From the NCBI GenBank assembly GCA_051861205.1, contig JBHYDC010000015.1, positions 1 through 64,000 on the forward strand: a DNA stretch of 64,000 nucleotides, read 5' to 3'. The notes beneath the pieces were generated by a model. That model was given only the letters and a program-made list of their open reading frames with translations. It was not told where the DNA came from and made no database searches. Each line of letters starts with the position of its first letter. The stretch's first letter is position 1. A program made the translations under genes and the position numbers. Source of the stretch: JBHYDC01 sp051861205. GTDB lineage: Bacteria > Pseudomonadota > Alphaproteobacteria > Rhizobiales > Pleomorphomonadaceae. Shown in pieces: positions 16,702 through 25,826 of the stretch.

Positions 16702-17681
16702 AGCCCGAGCAGGATCGCCCAGATCGAAACCGACACCACCCCCAGCGCCGTGGTGATCGTAATGCTGGAGGCGGCAAGCCCATGGCCGACCCCGAAATGA
16801 TTGGCGATCAGATAGGCATTCACCCCCGTCGGAACCGAGGAGGTCAGCACCATAGCCGCCGTCCAAACCGGGCTGAGACCAAGCACCTGACAGGCCACAT
16901 AAACGCAAGCCGGCAGCATGAAAAGCTTCAACGCCGAGGTCACCATAGCCGGTCCGACATGCCCGGAAATCCCGTATTTCCGCACCGCCATCCCCATGGA
17001 AATCAGCGCAGCGGTGCCCGCCATATCAGCGATCTGATCGACCACCGTGCGCGGAACTCCGCTCAGCGGCAAGCCCGTCAGCCGCACCAACGAGCCCGCC
17101 AGAAGCCCGATAACCAGCGGATTTCGCATGAGATTTCGCCCGACTTGGCTAAGAAGTTTGGGAAGCGGCTGCGGCGGTTTTCCCGAGACCTGCCGCTCCG
17201 CCCGCTCCATCATCAGCGTCCCCGCAATCATCATGATCGGCAGGTGAACGGAGAGCAAAATGGACAGCGCCGCGATCCCGTCGTCGCCCAGCATCCGCCC
17301 CACCAGCGGCAGTCCGATAAACACGTTATTCGCGAAGGCCGACGACACGCCCGCAACCACGCCGATCCGCTGATCCCGGCCGAAAACCCGCGTCGCAACG
17401 CCATGTCCGACCGCCCATGTCAACGTCACGCCGGAGAAATACGCGACCCATAAGGCCCAGGGCGAGGAGCCGTGGAAATCCGCGACCGCGATCGTCCGGA
17501 ACAGGAGAACCGGCACCGCAACCTTGAATACGAAGTCGCCGAGCGCATCGCCGACCTCGCCTTTGAGCAAACCGGCGGCGACCACCGCCCAGCCGATGGC
17601 GATGAGCGCGAAGATCGGGATGACGTTGTCGATGATATCGGGCAAGGCCGGCAATCGATCCGTGGAGGCGGAAAAGGGCAC
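16698..17681 (-). CDS. AEC (auxin efflux carrier) family transporter
   Basis: A 327-residue integral membrane protein with about ten hydrophobic segments in two halves. It contains the family pattern VPVLLFRTIA and GVSSAFANNVFIGLPLV near residue 115, plus a C-terminal half with SSVPTGVNAYLIANHFG. AEC carriers export or import small organic anions; the substrate is not deducible. It lies 27 bp downstream of ureG on the same strand and could be read through from the urease operon. Confidence 0.85.
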   Translation of the reverse strand: MPFSASTDRLPALPDIIDNVIPIFALIAIGWAVVAAGLLKGEVGDALGDFVFKVAVPVLLFRTIAVADFHGSSPWALWVAYFSGVTLTWAVGHGVATRVFGRDQRIGVVAGVSSAFANNVFIGLPLVGRMLGDDGIAALSILLSVHLPIMMIAGTLMMERAERQVSGKPPQPLPKLLSQVGRNLMRNPLVIGLLAGSLVRLTGLPLSGVPRTVVDQIADMAGTAALISMGMAVRKYGISGHVGPAMVTSALKLFMLPACVYVACQVLGLSPVWTAAMVLTSSVPTGVNAYLIANHFGVGHGLAASSITITTALGVVSVSIWAILLGL

Positions 17682-17708
17682 AGGCCAAAACCGCCGAAGT
17701 CTTTGAAG

Positions 17709-18329
17709 TTAAACGCTCAACCCGCCTGAGGCCTCGATGAACGCCACGACGTCGGCGACGTTGTGACCTGTCTTCACATTGGTGAACACGAAAGGCCGCG
17801 TCCCTCGCATGCGCTTTGCATCCCGATCCATCACCTCCAGCGACGCACCGACATAAGGCGCAAGGTCGATTTTATTGATGACCAAAAGGTCTGACCGGGT
17901 GATGCCGGGACCGCCTTTGCGGGGGATCTTGTCGCCGGCCGAAACGTCGATGACATAGATCGTGATATCGGCGAGTTCCGGCGAAAAAGTCGCAGCCAGA
18001 TTGTCTCCGCCGCTTTCGATCAGGATCACCTCAAGGGCCGGAAACCGCTCATTCATATCAGCCACGGCAGCAAGGTTGATTGAGGCATCCTCGCGAATCG
18101 CGGTGTGCGGACAGCCGCCGGTTTCCACGCCCGCAATCCGTTCGGGCGGGAGCGCGCCGGAGCGGGTGAGAAACTCCGCGTCTTCCTTGGTGTAGATGTC
18201 GTTCGTGATGGCGGCGATATCGTATCGACCGCGCAGATCCTTGCAGAGCGCATCCATCAGCGCCGTCTTGCCGGAGCCGACCGGGCCGCCGATTCCAACG
18301 CGCAGGGCGCCGTTCTTTGGTTTCGTCAT
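17709..18329 (-). CDS. ureG: Urease accessory GTPase UreG
   Basis: A 206-residue SIMIBI GTPase that drives nickel insertion into urease. P-loop GIGGPVGSGKTALMDALC, metal-binding ETGGCPHTAIREDAS (Cys-Pro-His) near residue 67, ESGGDNLAATFSPELAD and NKIDLAPYVG are all present. Its ATG overlaps the ureF stop by four bases. It is the last gene of the urease operon. Confidence 0.95.
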   Translation of the reverse strand: MTKPKNGALRVGIGGPVGSGKTALMDALCKDLRGRYDIAAITNDIYTKEDAEFLTRSGALPPERIAGVETGGCPHTAIREDASINLAAVADMNERFPALEVILIESGGDNLAATFSPELADITIYVIDVSAGDKIPRKGGPGITRSDLLVINKIDLAPYVGASLEVMDRDAKRMRGTRPFVFTNVKTGHNVADVVAFIEASGGLSV

Positions 18330-19042
18330 GAGCGGAACAGCCTCGTATACTGGGTTTCGTGCTTCATGGAGGCGATATCGGACCGGAGCGCCGCCCCGCC
18401 GATATCGTCGAGATCCGCCGCCAGCGCCTCCGCCGCCATCGCCGCCGCAAGGGGTGCGAGATCGCGGATCGCGCGCTGCCCGTCGGTCTGGCCAAGCGGA
18501 ACCGCGCGCACGGCGGCCGAAACCAGATTGGCGACGAAGGCGGTGAGGAAGGCTTCCACGAGTATATTCAGCGGCAGCCCGTGATCCGCACCCGCCGTTC
18601 CCAGCGCAACGGCATAGGCGACCGGGGTGGGTGCAAGGTCGCGGGCAAGGCTGGCGAGTGCCGGCGCCTCCCACGTCGCGCTGATTGCGGCGACGAAGGC
18701 TTTGCCTTGCGCCCCCGCTTCCAACCGTCGCTCCTTGGAGGGCTGGAGAGCGAAGGCAAGTTCGGCGATATCGCGTAGGCCTGCTTGATCACCGCCAGCC
18801 GCGGAGCGCCAAGCGTGAGCAAGCAAAATGGCGTCGGACCGGCCGGCGCCATGGCTGAGGATGCCGGAAATCCAGGTTTTCAAGGTGCCAAGATCGGTCA
18901 CCGTGCGATCCTCGATCGCCCATTCCAGACCGTGCGAATAGGTGAACGACCCCACGGGAAAGGCCGGAGACAACCATGTCATGAGCTTGACGAGGGCATC
19001 GCCGCTCGGCTGCGCCGGATCGGATAGCGGCCTGTCAGTCAT
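18326..19042 (-). CDS. ureF: Urease accessory protein UreF
   Basis: A 238-residue helical protein. LVKLMTWLSPAFPVGSFTYSHGLEWAI near residue 17 is the UreF signature. It joins UreD and UreG in the apo-urease activation complex. The start at 19042 (MTDRPLSDP) overlaps the ureE 3' end by eight bases. The frame upstream of it is only the shadow of the UreE histidine tail. Confidence 0.92.
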   Translation of the reverse strand: MTDRPLSDPAQPSGDALVKLMTWLSPAFPVGSFTYSHGLEWAIEDRTVTDLGTLKTWISGILSHGAGRSDAILLAHAWRSAAGGDQAGLRDIAELAFALQPSKERRLEAGAQGKAFVAAISATWEAPALASLARDLAPTPVAYAVALGTAGADHGLPLNILVEAFLTAFVANLVSAAVRAVPLGQTDGQRAIRDLAPLAAAMAAEALAADLDDIGGAALRSDIASMKHETQYTRLFRS

Positions 19043-19613
19043 GCTTGTGATCGTGGCCGTGGTGGTGCCCGTGATGATCGTGATCGTGATCGTGATCGTG
19101 ATCGTGATCATGCGCCGCGTGATCATGGCCATGATCATGGGCAGTGTGACCATGGTCATTGTGGTCATGTCCCTGCACCGCACCAAGGCCATAGGCGCCG
19201 CCCTCGGGGTCGAAAGCCTCTGACACATGGGCCACGCTCGCGCCGAGCTTGACCAGCATGTCCTCGATCACGTGATCTTCGCGAATGAGCAGCCGGTCGG
19301 GGCGAATTTCCGTTGGAAGGTGCCGGTTTCCAAGGTGCCAAGCGATCCGCACGAGGTGCGCGGGATCACGCGCGGTAATCTCAAGCAACCGCTCCGCTTT
19401 GGCGCGAACGATGATCAGCCTGCCGTCCTCAAGCTCCAGCGCATCGCCATCCTTCATCACCTGCACTTGCGGAAGGTTGAGAAGAAACGCGGTCTTGTTG
19501 ACGCAGCGCATCACCAACCGGCGGCGATGACGATCGTCGCGTTCAAGCACGAGCGTATCGGCGGGCGTCCCCGTCCAGGTGCCGGCGGGGAGGATGCGGG
19601 TGGCGGTGATCAT
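19035..19613 (-). CDS. ureE: Urease nickel metallochaperone UreE with His/Asp-rich tail
   Basis: A 192-residue nickel chaperone. The N-terminal peptide-binding domain is followed by the metal domain AWHLGNRHLPTEI. After residue 150 the tail is almost wholly histidine and aspartate (DHGHDHAAHDHDHDH and on), built partly from a tandem hexanucleotide. Such tails store several nickel ions. It overlaps ureF by eight bases and follows the DUF29 gene by 31 bp. Confidence 0.94.
   Translation of the reverse strand: MITATRILPAGTWTGTPADTLVLERDDRHRRRLVMRCVNKTAFLLNLPQVQVMKDGDALELEDGRLIIVRAKAERLLEITARDPAHLVRIAWHLGNRHLPTEIRPDRLLIREDHVIEDMLVKLGASVAHVSEAFDPEGGAYGLGAVQGHDHNDHGHTAHDHGHDHAAHDHDHDHDHDHDHHGHHHGHDHKHD
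19076..19110. repeat. Tandem hexanucleotide (GATCGT)n inside ureE
   Basis: Five exact GATCGT units followed by GATCA, coding on the minus strand for alternating Asp-His. The unit is two codons, so slippage would change tail length without shifting frame. Confidence 0.85.
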
Positions 19614-19644
19614 GGGCGGGGTCCAAGGAAGGGAACGTTAGGTT

Positions 19645-20121
19645 TCAACCGAAGAACTCATCATCCATGATTTCTTCAACGGTGAACGGGCAGGTTTTGG
19701 GGAATAAAGCTTCTGGAATACCAGTTTCTTTCGCCGCTTCGAGACGGGCGCGACGATAAACATCATCTAGCTTGGTGCGTGGCAGCGACTTCAAACTTGG
19801 ATTTTCTTCCAAGACTTCCAGAAGATCCTCACGCTGAATCTTGATCGTAGCCTCCCAGCCACCTTTACGCATGTCTGGTTGATACCGGAACTTCAAGAGA
19901 TGAAGCAACAGAACGCGAAGCCTACTCTGAATCTCGCGACGTTCCGATCGTCCCAAAGTCTCCAACTCCTCCGCGATGTTTTCAACGTCCAAGCCCTTGG
20001 GCTTCAAGCGGCGGAGCAAGGCGGCCTGGTCCATCGCCCAAGCGTGCATGTCGTGCTCGTAGGATGCGCCGGTTGGCTCGTGGCCGGCGGCATCACCTGG
20101 AAGCTTGCGGGCGAGGGGCAT
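19645..20121 (-). CDS. DUF29 family protein inside the urease operon
   Basis: A 158-residue mostly helical, charged protein. YEHDMHAWAMDQAALLRRLK, DVENIAEELETLGRSERREIQSRLRVLLLHLLK and a downstream EIMDDEFFG match the DUF29 family. The function of DUF29 is unknown to me. The gene stands between ureC and ureE, 50 bp and 31 bp away on the same strand. Its base composition is less G/C-biased at third positions than the ure genes around it, suggesting a later insertion. Confidence 0.8.
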   Translation of the reverse strand: MPLARKLPGDAAGHEPTGASYEHDMHAWAMDQAALLRRLKPKGLDVENIAEELETLGRSERREIQSRLRVLLLHLLKFRYQPDMRKGGWEATIKIQREDLLEVLEENPSLKSLPRTKLDDVYRRARLEAAKETGIPEALFPKTCPFTVEEIMDDEFFG

Positions 20122-20171
20122 GGCGATTTCGAGTCCTTGGCGAACGTTCGGTCACCTTATCATCATCGGCA

Positions 20172-21887
<1,716 letters not shown>

Positions 21888-21922
21888 GGGCGGCGGGGCT
21901 CCTAAGAGTGGGGCAGGGTGGT

Positions 21923-22321
21923 TCAGTTCGAGAGGAGGGTTGCGCCGGGGATACTTTGTGCGGCACGTCGGTCAAACGTGAAAACATCCGTTGCGCCGGC
22001 GTCGCGAGCGGCGATCACGATGAGGCAATCAGAGAAATCGCAACGGCCTGTTCGATAAATCTCAAGTGCTTCTTCGATTTGCGGCTGGTTGTTAACAATA
22101 AATTCAGGCGCGTTGATGATGCGATCTAAGATTCCAACGATTACCGAAACCGGTGTTTTCATGCGGCGGCGCATAACCCATACGAACTCAGCAAGCACGA
22201 GCGGGGTGACCAGCACTCCTGCTTTGCCATATTGGGCCAAAAGGGAAACCGCCGCGCGATTTTGAGCAGGATCGTCTTCGGCGAAAATACGGATGAGAAT
22301 GTTTGTGTCGATTGCGATCAT
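21923..22321 (-). CDS. PIN-domain toxin (VapC-type ribonuclease)
   Basis: A 132-residue PIN nuclease. The acidic residues stand in MIAIDTNILIRIFAEDD, in LVLAEFVWVMRR and in CDFSDCLIVIAARDAGATDVFTFDR, the pattern of VapC toxins that cut specific RNAs. Its ATG overlaps the stop of the AbrB-type gene by four bases. The pair lies between ureB and ureC with 35 bp to ureC. All four PIN acidic positions appear intact. Confidence 0.88.
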   Translation of the reverse strand: MIAIDTNILIRIFAEDDPAQNRAAVSLLAQYGKAGVLVTPLVLAEFVWVMRRRMKTPVSVIVGILDRIINAPEFIVNNQPQIEEALEIYRTGRCDFSDCLIVIAARDAGATDVFTFDRRAAQSIPGATLLSN

Positions 22322-22599
22322 GATCCACGGGTACTTTTGGACCGGGCCATCTTTTCATCCATTGCCTCGTCGATCGCCTGGTCGATCTCTTCCTGGGTGA
22401 TGGGGCCATGACCGCGCACTATCAGATCATCCAGATCCTCTAGAATGCTCCGCCGCCGCGCCGGCTCAACGCGCGCTTCCTTCGGACCAATGACCTCGAA
22501 AGCGATGCGGTCGCCGGGTTTGAGATTCCAAGCTTCCCGAATAGTCACGGGGATGGTGAGTTGGCCCTTGGACGTCAGCGTGGCATAGAGCTTGGACAT
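22318..22599 (-). CDS. AbrB/MazE-type antitoxin
   Basis: A 93-residue protein. The N-terminal SpoVT/AbrB swapped-hairpin fold (LYATLTSKGQLTIPVTIREAWNLKPGDRIAFE) binds DNA. The acidic, helical C-terminus (EEIDQAIDEAMDEKM) would bind the PIN toxin. AAGGAGG precedes the ATG. An 11-bp dyad 23-51 bp upstream is a fitting autorepressor site. It is the first gene of the two-gene module. Confidence 0.88.
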   Translation of the reverse strand: MSKLYATLTSKGQLTIPVTIREAWNLKPGDRIAFEVIGPKEARVEPARRRSILEDLDDLIVRGHGPITQEEIDQAIDEAMDEKMARSKSTRGS

Positions 22600-22621
22600 G
22601 TTTGCCTCCTTACGGCGCTCG

Positions 22622-22650
22622 ATTCCTTACTTCTGTTGAAAGTAAGGAAT
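22622..22650. promoter_or_regulatory. Perfect 11-bp dyad, candidate operator of the antitoxin-toxin pair
   Basis: ATTCCTTACTT (22622-22632) is repeated in inverse as AAGTAAGGAAT (22640-22650) around CTGTTGA. It lies in the 72-bp gap between ureB and the antitoxin start and is AT-rich against its surroundings. The position and symmetry suit binding by the dimeric AbrB-type antitoxin. A transcript hairpin affecting ureC expression is an alternative. Confidence 0.6.
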
Positions 22651-22671
22651 GTGCGGCTGCGGTACAAGCCA

Positions 22672-22977
22672 TCAGAGCTTCCCCATAACCATCCGCCGGA
22701 ACCCATAAACCTCGCGCTTGCCCCGGTAGGGAACCAGCGTCACGGCGCGGGTTTGGCCGGGCTCGAAGCGGACGGCGGTGCCGGCAGGGATGTCGAGGCG
22801 GTGGCCGTGGGCGACAGTTCGGTCGAAGGCGAGCGCCGCATTGGTCTCGGCGAAATGGTAGTGGCTGCCGACCTGGATCGGCCGGTCGCCGGTGTTGGAC
22901 ACCTCAACTGTCACGGTGGGCAGACCGGCGTTGAGTTCGATGTCGCCGGCGGCGGGGATGACTTCTCCGGGAATCAT
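22672..22977 (-). CDS. ureB: Urease subunit beta
   Basis: A 101-residue structural subunit opening MIPGEVIPAAGDIELNAG, with VEVSNTGDRPIQVGSHYHFAETN and FEPGQTRAVTLVPYRGKREVYGF, all standard UreB blocks. It combines with UreA and UreC in the (ABC)3 enzyme. It follows ureA by 11 bp. The length is normal and there are no odd residues. Confidence 0.95.
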   Translation of the reverse strand: MIPGEVIPAAGDIELNAGLPTVTVEVSNTGDRPIQVGSHYHFAETNAALAFDRTVAHGHRLDIPAGTAVRFEPGQTRAVTLVPYRGKREVYGFRRMVMGKL

Positions 22978-22988
22978 GATGTCTCGCC

Positions 22989-23291
22989 TCAGCGGATCGG
23001 GTGATGGACGGTGACGAGCTTGGTGCCATCCGGGAACGTGGCTTCCACCTGCACGTCGTGAATCATCTCGGCGATGCCGGGCATCACCTGCTCGCGGGTG
23101 ATCACGCCGGCGCCCATCGCCATCAGTTCGGCAACGGTGCGGCCGTCGCGGGCGCCTTCGATGACGAAGTCGGTGATGAGGGCGATGGCCTCGGGGTGGT
23201 TCAGCTTGACGCCGCGCTCCAGCCGCCGGCGCGCCACATTGGCGGCCATTGCGATCAAGAGTTTGTCCTTCTCGCGGGGGGTTAGGTTCAT
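22989..23291 (-). CDS. ureA: Urease subunit gamma
   Basis: A 100-residue subunit opening MNLTPREKDKLLIAMAANVARRRLERGVKLN. The central LMAMGAGVITREQVMPGIAEMIHDVQVEATFPDGTKLV and closing VTVHHPIR are typical of UreA. It is 13 bp from ureD and 11 bp from ureB, so the three form one tight transcript. Confidence 0.95.
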   Translation of the reverse strand: MNLTPREKDKLLIAMAANVARRRLERGVKLNHPEAIALITDFVIEGARDGRTVAELMAMGAGVITREQVMPGIAEMIHDVQVEATFPDGTKLVTVHHPIR

Positions 23292-23304
23292 CTGGTGGTC
23301 TCGC

Positions 23305-24258
23305 TCATAGCGACCAGACCCGGGGCAGCGGGCCGTCGATCAGGGTTGTAAGGGACGGTTCCAAAAGGGTTCTGAGGGCGCGGCCGTCAGCGGCGAGTAT
23401 GCGCACCACGAGAAGGCCGTCAAACGCGCTTGCGCCGAAATCCACGGCCGGTCCAAGCGGCCCGGCTGCAGCTTCGAGGATGTCGCGCAAGGGTTGGAGC
23501 CGCGTTTCGGCGTCCCCCGAGGCGCGCACCAGCGTCGCAAAGGCGCGCGCGCCGGCGCCCGTCGCCCCGCCGTCGAGAATGGAGCGGGTGTCGCCCACAA
23601 GCCGCAGTTGATCGGCATAGATCAAGCGGCCGCCGCGCCGGATGCGCCAGCGGTCGAGGAATGTCACCTCCCGCACGTCCTCGCCCATGGCCGTTCGCCC
23701 AAGCACGACGGATTCGACGGCGGTGAAGGTTGCGGTCGGTGCGAGGTCTACGGTGAGGCTGCGGGCGAGGCCGGCGCGATCGAAGACGATGGTCTCCTGC
23801 GGCAGCCAGAAGCCGGTGGCCTCGTCGTCTAGCGTCAGACGGGTTTCGACGCGGCCGACGCCATCGGATCGGCGGTAGATGCGTTCGGCGGCTTGGGTCG
23901 TGACCGTTGCGGTCGTGCGGGGGCCCCATCTTGCCTCCGTCACGATATGATCGCCGCCGGTGATCCCGCCTGCGGTATTGAGCAAAACGGCGGTCGGCCC
24001 CAGCGCGTCATGGGTGCGCGGCAGGCGGATCTTGGCGCAGCCTTCCTGCCAGAGTTCGCCAAGGCACGTCGGCGCATCCGCTTCGGGCCCCCGCTTGAAT
24101 GTGACGCGGCCAACGCCCCTCGCGCGCTGCATGCGCGGCGCTGCCACGAGTGGAAGGACGACGGCGATGGTCACGCGGCGGGTCCGGATTGGTGGGGAGC
24201 CAAAGGTGATCGGCTCAAGGATCAATGGATTTATGCCTGCAAGCAGGGGGCCATCCAA
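23305..24258 (-). CDS. ureD: Urease accessory protein UreD
   Basis: A 317-residue scaffold for nickel delivery and first gene of the operon. QRARGVGRVTFKRGPE, EGCAKIRLPR, VLLNTAGGITGGD and TTQAAERIYRRSDG are the UreD family blocks. The N-terminus as drawn (MDGPLLAGINPLIL) is longer than many homologues and a start nearer residue 20 is possible. Upstream lies a 221-bp divergent gap shared with the carboxypeptidase gene. Confidence 0.92.
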   Translation of the reverse strand: MDGPLLAGINPLILEPITFGSPPIRTRRVTIAVVLPLVAAPRMQRARGVGRVTFKRGPEADAPTCLGELWQEGCAKIRLPRTHDALGPTAVLLNTAGGITGGDHIVTEARWGPRTTATVTTQAAERIYRRSDGVGRVETRLTLDDEATGFWLPQETIVFDRAGLARSLTVDLAPTATFTAVESVVLGRTAMGEDVREVTFLDRWRIRRGGRLIYADQLRLVGDTRSILDGGATGAGARAFATLVRASGDAETRLQPLRDILEAAAGPLGPAVDFGASAFDGLLVVRILAADGRALRTLLEPSLTTLIDGPLPRVWSL

Positions 24259-24479
24259 GGGCCATTGTCGGCCGCGCGAAAAGCGGCGGATTCAGACAAG
24301 CTTGAGCAGAAACTTCGCCGAAGAATGAGGCAAACTGCTTACGAATTAGCCATGCTTGATCGGTTGACCTGATGCAATCCATAATCCACATGCGTTGCTG
24401 CGCCGTATTTTGTAGCTAGCCTCTCGTTCGATAGACAGGAGCGGGAGGCGTCTTTGTGTTAGCCTCGTTAAAGCAGTGA

Positions 24480-25790
24480 ATGCGCAAGCTTCCGTCCCTT
24501 TCAGGAACTGATTCGATCGTGACCGAACCTCTTGAAACGCCGCCGTTTCGCCGCTGGCTCCAGGCCGTTTGCGCCGTCTTCGCGATGATGGTCTTCGCAG
24601 TTTCGGGCACCCCGGCGGCGGCGGGGCCTTACATCGTTTTCGATGCAAGCAGCGGCGAGGTTCTGGCTGAAAACCGGTCTTTCGACCCGTGGTATCCGGC
24701 ATCGCTGACCAAGTTGATGACGATCTATGTCGCCTTTCGTGCACTGGGTGCGCGCGAGATCAAGCCGGAAACGCCGGTCGTCATGTCGGCCTACGCGTCG
24801 CGCGAGCCGCCCTCCAAGATGGGCTTCAAGCCCGGCACGATGATCACCGTGGACGACGCGCTGAAGATCCTGGTCGTGAAGTCGGCCAACGACGTTGCGA
24901 TGGCGCTGGCTGAAACGGTGGGCGGCACGGAGGAGGGGTTCGTCGCGCGTATGAACGCGGAGGCACGCCGGCTCGGCATGGCCGGAACCCAGTTCGCGAA
25001 CCCGAACGGGCTGCCGGACGAGCGCCAATGGACCACGGCGCGCGACTACGCGATCCTCACCTATGCGATCCTCAAGGATTTCCCGAGTTACCGGGATCTC
25101 TTCCGAATCACCGCCCTTCAACTCGGCGGCAAGGTGATCAAGACGCACAACCATCTCCTGGAGCGCTACCCCGGCTCCGATGGCATGAAAACCGGCTTCA
25201 TCTGCGCCTCCGGCTTCAATGTCGTGGCGTCCGCGAGCCGGGGAAACCGGCGCCTCGTCGCCGTGGTGCTTGGCGAGCGCAATGCCAAGCTGCGCGCCGA
25301 AAAGACAGCGCAGCTCTTGGAAACCGGGTTTTCCACCGGCTCCGGCCTGTTCTCGCGCCGAACCACCATTGCGGGGCTGCGCCCCGCTGCCGCCGTTCCC
25401 GCGGGGCCCACCGACATGCGCGATTTCGTGTGCGGAAAAAACCGCAAAGCGGGCGAGGACGCCGACGCCGATGTGGTCGCCAAGGCCGGGGTGGTGGGCA
25501 ATGCACCGAAGTCTTATCTCGTGCCCGCCTTCAAGGTGATGGATCCGGTTGCCATATCGATCCTCGGCACGGTTCAGCCCGCCGCGCCCGCCGCCGGGGC
25601 TCCGGCCGTGCAAGACCTGGACGATGTCGATCCGCTCCCCCGGCCCAATCCGCGCCGCTCGGCCGGTGTGGTCGACCAATCAGGGTCCGCGGCGGCCTAT
25701 GCGCCCGCCGCACCGGCGCTGGAGGGCTTGCCGCCGCCTCCCGACGTTCCTCCGATCCAAATTCTAGGCGTGCCAAGCACAAACGGATAA
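24480..25790 (+). CDS. D-alanyl-D-alanine carboxypeptidase (penicillin-binding protein 5/6 family)
   Basis: A 436-residue serine peptidase of peptidoglycan maturation. An N-terminal hydrophobic signal ends near AAA-GPYIV. The active-site SxxK is SLTKLMT, the second motif SAN is in VKSANDVAM, and KTG is in DGMKTGFICASG. The C-terminal 130 residues are proline/alanine-rich and lack an obvious amphipathic anchor. An in-frame GTG at 24519 could be the true start. It acts in the periplasm. Confidence 0.9.
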   Translation: MRKLPSLSGTDSIVTEPLETPPFRRWLQAVCAVFAMMVFAVSGTPAAAGPYIVFDASSGEVLAENRSFDPWYPASLTKLMTIYVAFRALGAREIKPETPVVMSAYASREPPSKMGFKPGTMITVDDALKILVVKSANDVAMALAETVGGTEEGFVARMNAEARRLGMAGTQFANPNGLPDERQWTTARDYAILTYAILKDFPSYRDLFRITALQLGGKVIKTHNHLLERYPGSDGMKTGFICASGFNVVASASRGNRRLVAVVLGERNAKLRAEKTAQLLETGFSTGSGLFSRRTTIAGLRPAAAVPAGPTDMRDFVCGKNRKAGEDADADVVAKAGVVGNAPKSYLVPAFKVMDPVAISILGTVQPAAPAAGAPAVQDLDDVDPLPRPNPRRSAGVVDQSGSAAAYAPAAPALEGLPPPPDVPPIQILGVPSTNG

Positions 25791-25826
25791 GAGTTGGAAA
25801 AGAATGCGAGCGTATCGGAAGTGAGT

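Noticed and set aside
19035..19228. Upstream extension of ureF reading alternating Ile-Thr
   Set aside because: It is the UreE histidine tail in another frame; UreF homology begins at 19042.
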